64,000 nucleotides of DNA, from the NCBI RefSeq assembly GCF_000143415.4, contig NW_003314376.1:467271-531270 (forward strand). The letters run 5' to 3'. The DNA is from Selaginella moellendorffii (taxonomy: Eukaryota > Streptophyta > Lycopodiopsida > Selaginellales > Selaginellaceae). A program made the position numbers and the translations under genes. Below the pieces are notes generated by a model. That model was given only the letters and a program-made list of their open reading frames with translations. It had not been told where the DNA came from and made no database searches. Below, one piece after another: positions 44,870 to 56,537 of this stretch. Positions within the stretch are counted from its first letter, which is position 1, and the number at the start of each line of letters is the position of its first letter.

Positions 44870-47800
44870 AAAATGCTAAAAGGTTATTCTTCTTGCTACC
44901 CATAGAAGTTCTAGAGTGCAAAGCTGTACATGGGCTCCTTTGAATTTTTTTTATAATATGTTTTATAATTATTTTTATATAAGAATATATACTATTATTT
45001 TTTTTGGGTTTGTTTTAATCCAAAAGGAGATGGAATGGTTAATGCTTCAAATCCAAATATGAGTGGCATTATCTACTTAGATATTTTGTATCACTTATTG
45101 AAACTTTACTCTAATCATGTGGCTAGGGTACTTTAGTGATGGAAGGTCATGAGACTTGTGTTGGTTGCTGTGTTTTGAAATGTTATTTTAAAATCCTTAA
45201 TAGTGGAAAGAAAAAAAATGGTCCTTTTACTTGGTAATGGGTATAGTGATAGTGGAAAGAAGAAGGATGGTCCTTTTACTTGGTAATAAGTATTGGTGAT
45301 TAATGGAATTTAGTGGATGGGCCTTTAAGCCCTAACTCAATATAAACACTATTGTGAATAAAGAAAGACTTGGTGGGGATCAAAAAAGAAGTATTAAAGA
45401 ATGGTGTTCACCTATATCTTAGGACATCATAAGAGTGGTTATAAAATGACCACACCTAAAATGGATGGTTTGGTTCTGGAGAGACAAGTTTGTTATATGG
45501 GTGGTTTTATATTACTAATGAGATAATGAGAATAAATAAAGCTTTAGCATAAAAGGTTGGGATATTAGTAATACCTTTGGGTGTTTGCAACTAGATTTGG
45601 ACATATAAAACACTTCGACCAAGTGCAAATGTAATGTGGCCTTTGGGACTTAGCAAGTACCTTAAGATAGAATGAGAACTTATGAAGGTTATAAGTGAAA
45701 CTCCTCTAAATGGATGAAAATGTAGTTAAGTGACTAAGGTAAAATAAAAATTTAATCACTTACATAATGTTGATATTCTTTCTTAAGATCTTTTTTTTTC
45801 TTCTCTCTTTTCTCTTGTTTCTAAAGGGCCTATTGTTTCACCATCAGTAGATTTTTTGGATGAGAATTTTGTACCATTAATGGTTACCATATTTGATGCT
45901 AATAACAATAAGATGTAAAGTTGGATTTACCTTCTTTAAATGAATGAGCTATAGATCAAAAACTTCTTAATGAGTTTAACAATTTTGCATCACTTTTTAA
46001 TAACTTGTCATTTTGGCATTTACATTCTTAATATCTCCTTAAGAACAACTTTTTTTTTTACTTTATGGAGATTAATTCTAATGACCATTTACAATTAGTA
46101 ATATTTTTAATCTTTATTCCACACTTCCTCCATATTTACTATAACTCCTATTTTAGGTAGGTATATAGGATATTGTCATATGACTGAAAAGTTATGCAAG
46201 TCTTTCTATAGGCTAGAAATATGATATAATATCATTTAATATGTGCATAGTTGCATTCAGTGCTAAGTTTGTAAAACTTTCCTTTGTATTGCGGAAGAAT
46301 AATTGAAGTCAATTGTAGTTTTCCATTTATTTGAGATGGTGGGGTTTGATCTTTTCAATAGTTGACTATTAACAATGAGTATGCCATTATTATTTTTAAC
46401 TGCTTAACTTAATAGTTTTACTAGTGTGTTTGGGAATGCTATAAGATATTTCTTCCTCAATTGAAATATGGTGTTTTAACATATAATTTTCACCCTTTAC
46501 TTTATGATGTTTTACCATAGAATAACCATAGAGTGGAAGTTTGGACATGTGGGCCAAGGGTAGCTAATCGAAGCATGGAACGACTCTTGAGCATATAACC
46601 TAAAGAGAAAAAAGATAAAAGTATGAAGTAACTTTGGAATAGTTCTAGAGTATCTAACATCCTATTGTTAGAACCAACATGTAAAATAGAGTTAAATGGA
46701 GTTTGACACCATTTCAGCATACTAGTAGTTTAATGCGAGGACATAAGTACATCACCAACTATATGGTATGGAACTTGGGTTTAAACTCAAGTTAGACATA
46801 AAACAAAGGTAAACACATAAGTAGGAAGTAGACTATACTTTAGGTTGATCAGCCATATCCAACCTTATTATAAATTTGGAACCCACCCCTTATATGTAGC
46901 ATGCTTTGGGCTTTCATACTAGGAGTTAGTTTTTGGAACAATTATAAAAACTTACTAAATATAGAATGATGTTAGATTGCAAATCTACAGTCTAAGTACA
47001 CTTGAAATATTTATTAACTCCACTAACATAAGAGGGTTTGATAAAGAGTCTAGCAATATCAATTTTGCCATCATAGCAATAAAAGAATATAAAAAAAGAC
47101 TCACCAATAAGTAATATTGATACCCGCAGTCTCATTCACAACAGTCTTTGAGTGCAGGCCACTCTTGAGCTCATGAGCTAAGAAGTTGAGCTCACGAGTT
47201 GAGTTCAAATTTTAATTGTAATTTAATACAAATTATAAACTTAAATATTAAGGTTGTGGCAAACCTAATAATTTCACAACTCTCTACAAATTATATAGAT
47301 AAAAATGTTCTAAAGAAATATTCTTGTTCTAACAATTTAAATATTAATTATATGCCATAATAGGGATGTTTGTTAGAACATAAAATAAGATATTTGCAGA
47401 AAAAGTATTCTTGTCACTTCCTTAAATCTATACTCTATACTTTCTGGCTAGTAAATATCAAGTTTGTCAAAATTTAAAAATTATTAAATTTTAAAAAAAA
47501 ATTATATAAGACCATATAACCATTTGAAAGGAAAAAACCAACTGTTGATGTAATCTTGTTGTATATAAAATAGAGACTTAGTTTTTCTCTTGAATACATT
47601 TTTAAGGGGTTTGCTATAGTATAGTATTTAGAATTTATAAATCTTCACTTGCACTTTTATTCTAAGAGAGGGAAATATATATAAACATCAGTAGGTTCTA
47701 TTGGTAATTTTAACTTTTGCAATCTTTCTTCCCAGAGTGGTAATTCAAGGGCTAAAAGTTGCAATAGTCGTCCCATTGCACAACACAATCAAACCATACA

Positions 47801-48715
47801 AGAAAAAAAAAAAAGGATAGTGAAGATAGTGATTAAGAGTTGGAAATAAATATAATGACAAAGGGTGCATCAAATTGAGTAAAAAAGAATGCTCTTATAT
47901 TTATTTTAGGAAATTGCAATTTTGTGACTTTCAAGAAATGCCTTATATGTTTTTTGGCTTTCAGTGGAAACAATGGCAATGATCAATATGATGGTATATA
48001 TGCTCTCACAACACACCCAAAAGACTACCATGAAATATTTTTTGAGATGCTAAAGACAGAAATTGAGATACATAAGTACTATGGGCAATATTGTGAAAAG
48101 AACACTTGCAAGTATATAAAATGAAAAGTGAAATGAAAAAATGTTTTTTATTAATTATATAGAGTATAATAGAATAAAAATTAATAATCTTGGAAGATCT
48201 AGTTAACTCCAAAAGTCTTCTGCAACTTAGCGAAAGTAAGGCTTGCTTAATATATATAAATATCCACTTTAGGATCTTAGTGTAATATGTTGATGAAGAT
48301 GTAATACATATACTTGCAAAGAGCATATGCTTTTTCATGTTCCTCACACTTCATGAAATCTAAACATGTGCAAAAAAGAAAGTCTTAAATGATGATTGTA
48401 TACTCTTCACCTTTTATTTTGATTATGTACTCCTTTGCAAGCGTAATGATGTACTGTATGGAGAGAATCTCACACTTAAGCATTTGAGCCAAGTTTATTT
48501 TACCATGCTTTTATTTGGAGACAGTATTAATAAATTTAACTACCTTACCTTTTTTTTTCTTGACTTTCTATGTATCTTTGTGGGAATAGTCTTGGTTTTG
48601 TTACTTATGTCTTCAACTTTCCTCTCAAGATTGAAATTAGATTTCTCAAAGTTTTCAATATCATCTGAGATGAGTGTGGCCCTATTAACAACTAACCATT
48701 CTTTAGGTATCACAT
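44870..48715. other. AT-rich transposon-derived spacer
   Basis: No gene recognised. A 45-base direct duplication (ATAGTGGAAAGAA...TTTTACTTGGTAAT) occurs at about 45197-45240 and 45250-45288. Long AT runs and scattered stops in all frames dominate from 45.8 kb on. Confidence 0.5.
45410..45765 (-). repeat. Inverted decayed copy of the 18-kb tandem repeat
   Basis: The reverse complement reads TATTTTACCTTAGTCACTTA, TTAGAGGAGTTTCACTTATA, CCTTCATAAGT, TTTGCACTTGG and CACCCAAAGGTA. These are in the same order as in the units at 17928-18820. Confidence 0.65.
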
Positions 48716-48717
48716 TA

Positions 48718-48786
48718 GGTTTAGTCACTATAATGTCCTCCTTCCATGTGGCCTGAAGTGGCCTAAAGACATTATAGTGACTAAAG
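48718..48786. repeat. Perfect inverted repeat at retroelement truncation
   Basis: The left arm TTTAGTCACTATAATGTC and right arm GACATTATAGTGACTAAA are exact complements separated by about 30 bases that also contain GTGGCC / GGCCAC. The right arm directly adjoins the point where the gypsy RNase H frame (LKYFAIMKW) stops making sense. Confidence 0.9.
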
Positions 48787-51700
48787 GCCACTTCATAATG
48801 GCAAAATACTTGAGATTTTTGTGATCTGTCCAGACCGTTGTTTGATGGCCCGCCCCCTCCAAGAAACGACGCCACTCTCCAACAGAATCCACGATGGCAA
48901 GGAGCTCCTTGTCGTGGATTTCGTATTTGATCTCCGTAGGTTGGAATTTCCGAGAATGGAAAGTGACTGGGTGAAATTTTTGATCCGCTCCGAGTTGAGA
49001 CAGCATAGCATCGATGGCAAAGTCGGAGGTGTCAGCCTCGATGAAGAAAGGTTGTGAGGGATCAGCGTGAATCAAAACAAGAGTAGAACTGAAGGCCGCC
49101 TTGAGTGTGTTGAAGGCTTGCTGGGCAATAGCAAACCAAGAGAAGGGAACATCTTTGCGAGTGAGATGTGCGAGAGGAAGGACAATGTCAAAGTAGTGAT
49201 CAATGAATTTGCGGTAGAAGTTGGCAAAGCCAAGGAAAACCTAAACGTCTGACATTGATTGTGGAGGCTCCCATTCAAGAATAGTCTTGACTTTGGTAGG
49301 ATCCATCGTGATACCCTCAGGAGTGACAATGTACCCAAGGAACTCCACAGACTCCTGATCAAAGGAACATTTCTCAAGCTTCGCATATAGGCTATGTTCC
49401 CGCAGCTTCGCTAGCACCTTGCACACATGCTCGTCATGCTCCTCCTAAGTTTTTGAGTAGATGAGGATGTCATCAAGGTAGACAATCACTATCTGATCAA
49501 GAAACTCCCGAAAGACATCATTTGCCATGTGTTGGAAAACTGCTAGAGCATTTGTCAAGCCAAATGGCATGACAGTGTACTCAAAATGGCCATAGTGGGT
49601 TCGGAACGCAGTCTTCCATTCATCACCAAGCTGGATCCAGATTAGATTGTATGCTCCACGGAGGTCGATTTTGGTGAAGAAGCGAGCATTGCCAAGGCGT
49701 TCCAATAGGTCCGAGATCAGGGGTAGTGGATAATGGTTCTGAACAGTTACCTTGTTCAAATCTCGGTAGTTGATGATTAGCCACAAACTCCCATCCTTCT
49801 TCTTGACAAAGAAGACAAGTGCTCCAGCCAGGGACTCCAAATGTTGAATATACCCCGAGGCAAGGTTCTCATCCATGTACTCTTTGAGGGCCTTAAGCTC
49901 GGACGGGGATAACCCGTAGATAGGCCCCCACAAAGGTGACGTTCCTTCTTGTAACTCAATGGGACAGTCATAAGGCCGATGAACAGGTAGTACACTAGCT
50001 TTTTTCTTGTCAAACACATCCCCAAAATCATGATACTTCTTAAGAAGACTAACAAGAGAAACATGCAAAGCAAAAAGGAAAATAGATTCTTCATGAAGGA
50101 GTTTTTTCATAGTGATTCTGGAGATAGAAGGAGGTGTACAACTAAATGGAATGATGATACGAGGATACTATCCAGTGTAAGATGGAAGAGAGGAAAAAGA
50201 AGAGGGTGAAAACTTCATAGAGTTAGGAACAAAACCCCGATTTGAGTTTAGGGAACTTTTCTTGATTCGGACTCGATGAACAGCAGAAGAAGCCGTGGGA
50301 GATGGTGATGTGGTTGAGACGAGCCATAATTTCTTCCAATAGATCTGAAGTTGATGTAGTTGGAACCAAGGAAAGCCAAGCATCACAAAGGAGGACTTGC
50401 TGTTGATGACGTTGAAGGCAATATCGATGATGGTGGACCCGATGTGTACTCGAACGGGTAACGTTTCCCTAATTCCAGAAGATAGAGACACAAAATGCCC
50501 GCTAATGCCTTCAACCCTCAGATCCCATATGGTAGGAGAAAGAGGAACGTGAAGTCGGGTAGCAAAGTCCGTGTCCATGAAGCAGGAAGTTGCACCCGAG
50601 TCCAGTAGTGCCAGAGCCTTGAGTCCTAATTGTCCAATGAAAGAAAGGAGACATAGGATGCGGAAGTTGCAGGAATTGGTGGTGGCTTTGATAAAAGGTG
50701 GTGAGGAGCTTGATAAAGAAGAAAAGTGATTTTTATTCGGGGAGTCCAAACAGACAACTCCTACTCTATTTGGACAGTGTCATTTCCCGATTGTAACAGA
50801 GGTGGACTTTGAGGCAGAGTGAACTCAAGTAGTCGGGGAAGCTTCTTGGGACACACAGTTGCTTTGTGATTAGGATCAGCACAGTAGAGGCAAAGATTAT
50901 GAGATATTCGACGTTGCTTCTCAGCAGGACTCAATTTCCCTCTAATGAGTCGGGGAGTACCAGAAATATCCATCAGGACCGGAGCAGTAGGTTCAGGAGT
51001 ATGCCCCGAAGACTCAAGCTAGGATTCTTGAGTCTGGGACGGGAAAATGGCAGCGCGGCGACTTTCCTGATGACATTCAAAGAGACGATTGTCACATCGA
51101 ACAACTTTGTTGATGGCGTCTGATAGATCCGTGGGATCCTCTATGGTGAGCAACAAATCCTTGACACTATTATTGAGGCTAAAATGAAATTGATCAATCA
51201 AGGCCCACTCATCCCACTGAGTGTCCAAAGCAAGGAGTTGGAACTTTGCAGCATAGATCAATGCAGGATGAGACCCTTAAGAGAGACGTCTCATCTTTGT
51301 GGTGGCAACTCAAACCCGATCTGTGTCGCCAAAACATACTTCAAGCTTCTCTTTGAACAATTGAAGATCCATCAGCTCCGGAACCACGACCCCTTTCATG
51401 CTCTTTTCCAAGAGAGGAGAAAACTATGACAAAGCTACACCTTTGAGCAACGTCCTAATTGCGCCGATTTGAGACTCAAGAGTGGGGTACCGCTGATGTT
51501 GAAGTGCGAAGATCAGCTCTATCTAGTTCAGGAATCCGCGAAGCTCCGAATGCTTGCTTAAAAATTTTGCCGGGAAACTCACTTTCAGTTCAAGAACCTT
51601 GCTGGATCCTTGAGCCGAAAGTGAAGCAAGCTCCTACTGCATGCGAAGAAGGGTCACCTTCAGCTCAGTATTCTCAGACTGGATTTTTGCAAGGACTTTG

Positions 51701-51830
51701 GCAAAGAAATCAGGATGGCTTGGAGACTCCATCAGCAAAGAAGAAAGAAAAAGGGGGAAAAAAGACAAAGGCAGTCAAACAATCAAAACGAGTTAAAGTA
51801 AAAAATGAAAAAAACACAATCTGAATCAAA
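48787..51830 (-). mobile_element. Ty3/gypsy LTR retrotransposon, 3'-truncated, few stops
   Basis: Read right to left on the minus strand. Gag lies about 51830-50990 with the retrotransposon gag core (YAAKFQLLALDTQWDEWALI). The CCHC knuckle CLYCADPNHKATVC is at about 50860-50905. Aspartic protease ALALLDSGATSCFMD is at about 50555-50620. RT at 49445-50110 has VKKKDGSLWLIINYRDLN, MPFGLTNALAVFQ and VIVYLDDILIYSK. The RT connection VEFLGYIVTPEGI and RNase H FIEADTSDFAIDAMLSQLGA with VWTDHKNLKYF end at about 48790. Integrase and the 3' LTR are absent. Only a handful of stops (several look like CAG to TAG) break the frame, so this insertion is much younger than the relics around it. Confidence 0.88.
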
Positions 51831-52074
51831 CTGTCAAAACCCTCAACAAGATCAAAACTGAAAAATGCAGAAGACAAAGAGAAAAGTTAGTGGAAACGAA
51901 GAAAAAGCCTTAGACTGGCGTTGATTCAGATTGTGGAAAAATGGTACAAGGCTAACCTATATATATTATAGGTTGATGAAGCTCCACCACTTTTGGATCG
52001 AGGACGGCCTAAATATAGCTAAGGTCGAGGAGGCACCACATCATCATCAGGAATGTGGCTCGAGACTTAGGAAT

Positions 52075-52245
52075 CGTACGGGAAATCAGAGAGTGAGGAA
52101 TAGGGAAGTGTCTCGAGAGTCAGGAATAAGGAAGTGTCTCGAGAGTCAGGAATAGAGAAGTATCTCAAGAGTCAGGAATGTGGTCTGTAAGTCAGGAATC
52201 CGGCGAGAGTCAGGAATGTGGCAAAAATTGGGGGATTCCTGACAG
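52075..52245 (+). repeat. Minisatellite of GAGTCAGGAAT units
   Basis: Seven or so spaced copies of GAGTCAGGAAT or GTCAGGAAT, with an inner period of about 25 bases (GAAGTGTCTCGAGAGTCAG). It lies upstream of the gypsy gag and probably belongs to that element's 5' LTR or leader. Confidence 0.75.
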
Positions 52246-52539
52246 TGCATAATGATTTGCATCACATGTCATTTTATAAAGTTTTGATGGATTAGCAATG
52301 CATTAGAGCCTTACTCCATAACTATTTCAATTCTACAAAACTATCCTTTTATGGCTTCTTCCACTTAAATAACACATTTTTATGCTACAAACTTGCATTA
52401 GAAATGTCAATAATAACTAGCCATACTAAAAATATTATGTAACTCGATCACTAAAGTTAGTGTATGCTAACTTTCTATCACAACCACCTTCCTTAAATTT
52501 GTCTTAACACCCTTAAATGTTATACTACTCCACTATAAG

Positions 52540-52730
52540 CAACCAAAGAGAACAACTTGAAAAGCGATCCATGAAGTTCAAATATAGAGGGAAAGGGTCC
52601 ATAAATAAAAGTGCACCCTTTTTTACAATTAGTTAAGGGTCTTGGGGTAGTTGGGGTTAAGCGTGCTTGGGTTTGAATAGTATTGAGCTGGGTGACTTTC
52701 TGAGAAGTCCAAATTTAAGAGGTTACATCC
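52540..52730 (+). repeat. LTR-like repeat (copy C)
   Basis: Third copy of the repeat at 16930 and 17340: AATAAAAGTGCACCC, TTAAGGGTCTTGGGG, GGGTTAAGCGTGC and TTTGAATAGTATTGAGC in the same order and orientation. Its right end abuts an opposite-strand gypsy RT relic. Confidence 0.65.
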
Positions 52731-54430
52731 ACCTTTAACTTTGCAAATTTATATTTGCATTTCTTCATATAAGGTTTGTGACAATATAACTTATGCTCCA
52801 TATAATTGCTTAAAATAAGAATATCATTCAAAAAAATCTCCACAAACTCGTGAAGATAATACCTAAACACCTCCATCATCAACAAAGTAAATATGGCTGG
52901 TGCATTCCTCAAATCAAATGGCATAATTATGAATTTAAAATGTTTAAAGCTCATATTGAATACCATCTTGGAAATATATATGTCATTTATTGCAATTTGA
53001 TGATATCCACTCTTTATATTAGTCTTGATAAACATTTGGGCTTCATCAAACTTGTCTAAAGTATCATCCATATGTGGTATTAGTATGTTATCCTTCACTA
53101 TTTTTTTATTCAAAGTATATATTGAGCCATCCTTCTTTACAAGCAAAACCAATGTGCCAAAAAAAGATATACTTAACTAAATAAATCTAAACTCAAGTAA
53201 TTGAAATGCTAAATAGAGGTTGTTGCACCTTTTATCATTAAGGCATACTCTTCAATAAACTTTGCTAAAACAAAGTTGTCAACACTCTTACTATCTAATA
53301 AACTTTCACTAGACCACCACAAAACACACTCTTCAGCATTAAAGTTAATGCAAAAGTGTGTTTAACCTCTATTTTATTCCATATAGACAAGTAAGGATTA
53401 AAAATCTCTTCATTCAACTAGAACAATCTTCTTTATCATCCTCATGTTGCAAAGTTTTGCAACTCTCCAACTTACCATCACTAGAAGATTAATAATTTTT
53501 CTTACTCTACTATTTGTTCTTCAGTTATGGATAATAAGCTTTGTAGTGTTCAATCTCACCACAATAGTGTATAATTCTTTACAAAGAACTTTAGTTTTTT
53601 TGACCCCTTCACATCCAAAGTAGCCATCACAAATTTCAACTTATGATATTTGTTCTTATCTTTGTATTCACAACAATCATCATAATGATTCTTGACTAAA
53701 GGACTCCTCAAATGCTTGTGAGACCTATGCTTATCATTGTCAAGTCTATTAAAGAGCGCCTGTAAAGTTTTTATAGGTTGGGAGTAATGCAAATCTAATC
53801 AAGCAAGTAAGGTTCTTAATAGTGTTATTTTCCCTTGCTGAAAATGTCAAAGTTCCCTGTGAGCATTCTTTATGTTATAGTGAGGGGTAAAACATAAATA
53901 ATAAGCAACCTTAAACTCATCTATAGTAGACACTACTGATTTCTTGTTTGCAATATGAAACTCCTCAAGTTAATTCCACCATCAAAGACTTGCATCACAC
54001 AAACCTTTAAAATAGCCATTAACATCTGGAGTTCCTCTACCAACCAAGAACTTCTTCATATTAGCTAACCAAGCTAAACATTTGTTCACACCATTATCAC
54101 TGGAAAAAGTTGAAATCTTGAGTTAATCCACCAAGAAAGTTTTACTTGGATCACCATCACTACTAGCTTCAAGTCCCTCAACACACTTGTTAGCCATTAT
54201 GCCATACATTGCCTTTTGCATGTTTTGTTGATTTTTATTGAAGGTTCCTAGTTTATGAATAACATCATAGATAGTCTAAACCTTTGTAACTCTATCAACA
54301 TCACCATTAACACTACTATCAACAATAAAATTCCAACATTCATCTTGGTTAACCATTGCAACCAACTCCTTTAATACTAATGTTATAATCTTGTGCTAAA
54401 TAACAAAGGCAAAGAGGTCAACTAGACTAT
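52715..54430 (-). mobile_element. Old gypsy relic (gag to RT)
   Basis: Minus-strand RT at 52715-53152 reads LLVKKDGSIYTLNKKIVKDN, IPHMDDTLDKFDEAQMFIKT, MPFDLRNAPAIFT and FLNDILILSN, with YLDD altered to FLND. Further right, 53556-53792 and 53900-54430 have decayed frames consistent with gag and linker (WLANMKKFLVGRGTPDVNGY), but no diagnostic motif. AT-rich with many stops. Confidence 0.65.
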
Positions 54431-54929
54431 GTTATACCTTTTTTTAAGGTTCCTCACCACTCAACCACCCCAAGTTACCTCAAAAGCTCCACCACACCAC
54501 CACTCAATTGTGAGCCCCTTAAGTTAAAGAAAAGATGATGGAAACTTCAACTTATAGTCAAGCATAAAAATCTCTAAACTTTAATAGCTGTTAGGCAACA
54601 ATATAAATTTAGGGTAAAGCATTTTTTTTCAATAACTATTATTTAGGAAGTCAACTATTTTATTGATATATGGCACATATTTTAATTATAAAATTATTCA
54701 AAAGTTGGCAACTCAACAGCTAGTTGATGGTTTAAATACTACTCCATCACCCCTTATATTTAAGCCATCTACTATTGAAAGTAAGCAACAATATCTTCCA
54801 TTTCTAAAGGTGGCAACATATCAAGGTGAAAGTCTTGGTCATTTTGGCCTTTGTGAGGCTGAGATAAAGTTGACATTAGAAGTCATATATTATCACCTTC
54901 ATAGACAACTGTTGTCAAATTTTTAACAG

Positions 54930-55290
54930 GGAAAACTGAGGCTTTGTATGAGTTTAAACTTTATTGTGCCAAAGCTTTCAAGTATTTTCACTCAGATGGT
55001 TGTGAAGAGTATATGTTACAAGCTTTTCTGAATTATTAGATCAAACACTAATTCACTATAGTTTATACTCCACAGTACAATGAAGTAGGTGAGCATATGA
55101 ATTGAACTTATTGAGACTAGATGTACTATGCCTTATGTTGCTAGATTGCCTAAAAGTTTCTAAACTCTACAACACTATGTTCTTACTACTGCCGTAAAAG
55201 GATCAACCCTCTCTGTCAATTTCGTTGTATTGCCTATGCTAGTAAACTTTGGCTCAAGTTTGATTCAAAAATACAAAAGTCTATTTTAAT
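54930..55290 (+). mobile_element. Ty1/copia integrase relic
   Basis: The plus strand reads KTEALYEFKLYCAKAFKYFH, SDGCEEYMLQAFLNY and YTPQYNEVGEHMN, then PYVARLPKSF. These match the copia integrase sequence LRSDNGGEY...PYTPQQNGVAERMN..., with stops. No other copia domains survive nearby. Confidence 0.7.
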
Positions 55291-55366
55291 GAGATATAGT
55301 TTTGATATTAAAAATTATTTCTTAAGCTAAATATTATTTTCAATGAGTAACATGTTTCTAAGAGTT

Positions 55367-55489
55367 GATATTTCTGGTCAACTATAGTCAACAGAGTCTG
55401 CATCTGAGGATGCAATTGATGATGATTCATCACAATTGTGATGAATCAATGAATTTTGACTCTGTTGACTATAGTTGACCAGCAATATC
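55367..55489. repeat. Nested fold-back (inverted repeat with inner palindrome)
   Basis: Arms at 55367-55398 and 55457-55489 pair over about 30 bases around the core GGTCAACTATAGTCAACAG and its exact complement CTGTTGACTATAGTTGACC. The loop holds a 24-base perfect palindrome at 55424-55447 centred on CACAATTGTG. Confidence 0.92.
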
Positions 55490-55888
55490 ACCATCAATTG
55501 CCACACACACCACATCTTCAAGGAGCACAACTCCATGTTATGACATCAACTACCAACTCAGTAGTCCATGCCATATGAACATATTGCACCAAATCCCTAT
55601 CTCCCCAAGGAATGGTAGGAAGTTGTTATCAGAGGTGGTCATATTATCTACAGTTGCAAAGGACATGGAAAACATCCTCAACTTGGGAAAAGTTGCAAAC
55701 TTGGCAAAGGTGAAGATAAACTCAAAGCCCATCTCAACATAGGTGGTGCTTATCACATCTGTATGTGGCAACATTGACCTTAGACCAACTCGGCCATCTC
55801 AACTTCTTGTTTAATATTAATCTCGTGCCAACTTTCACGTAAATTTATTCATCGTGACAAAATTTGTAACAAAGATACAAAGATCTTG
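55490..55888. other. Spacer before the CLE-like gene
   Basis: No recognisable gene. The sequence changes from AT-rich repeat DNA to GC-richer genic DNA near 55870-55900. Confidence 0.4.
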
Positions 55889-56537
55889 TCATGGAAAGCT
55901 TGTGTCAATCCTGTGATGGATGGGTTTGCGACCAGTCGGAGCGTTTCTCTCCGGCTCAACATTTATCATCTCGTTCTTGTCACCACGATTGATCGCGAGC
56001 GTGTGCGGAAATACCGATCCCTCACCAGCAGAGAGGGAATCCGGGAACAAAGATGGAGCTGGATGCCCGTTCCTGATCATCGCTTTCTGGCAGGCCAAAG
56101 ACGAGGAGAGCTCTTGAGGCGGTGGAGGAGTGGGACCAGCGAAGCCATTGTAATGGGGATCACAGTAATCATCAAACATGGGACCGATGCTTTGTGGAGC
56201 CGGAGACGCACCGATTTGCCCCGCGTCGTCCTTCGCAATGCTGCCCTGGTACTGCTTTGGGTCGGATACGGTGCCGCTTGGAACTTCTCTTGGCTCATGC
56301 TTCACAAGCTCAGCGCCGGTTTGAAACAACTTTCTGGGCACTCCTCGCTCCTGATGGAGGCAAAATCGTTTAACACAGAGCCATTCCCTGGTTAGAAGAC
56401 AGAAAAGAGAGATTTATCATTGAAAGCCTTGCCTTGGGACCAAGAAGAGAGCGATCGAGCGATGCAGTCGCAGTGGAAGCGGTCGCAATAGAAGCGCCCA
56501 GAAGCAGCATTGAGACGATACTGACAATCGTGAACAT
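55889..56537 (-). CDS. CLE-like secreted peptide precursor, 188 aa
   Basis: Two exons, 56433-56537 and 55889-56350. The intron has a GC donor (CCCAAG|GCAAGG) and acceptor CATCAG. Splicing at the alternative upstream AG would give an immediate stop, so this acceptor is preferred. Residues 1-21 form a signal peptide (MFTIVSIVSMLLLGASIATA). Two CLE-like boxes are visible. PREVPSGTVSDPKQYQ (about 55-70) begins like the TDIF peptide HEVPSG but has extra residues before the proline. ERNAPTGRKPIHHR near the C-terminus (R170 to H181) has exact CLE spacing, with R1, P4, G6, P9, H11 and H12 and Arg instead of Pro at position 7. The central part is Pro- and Ser-rich. The first box closely resembles ERETPSGPDDPEQYR of the gene at 39.1 kb, so the two are likely paralogues. 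Processing and receptor are unknown. Confidence 0.6.

Noticed and set aside
47924-48347. Short frames on both strands in the AT-rich 47.9-48.4 kb region
   Set aside because: No motif, no splice context and AT-driven codon use; likely chance.
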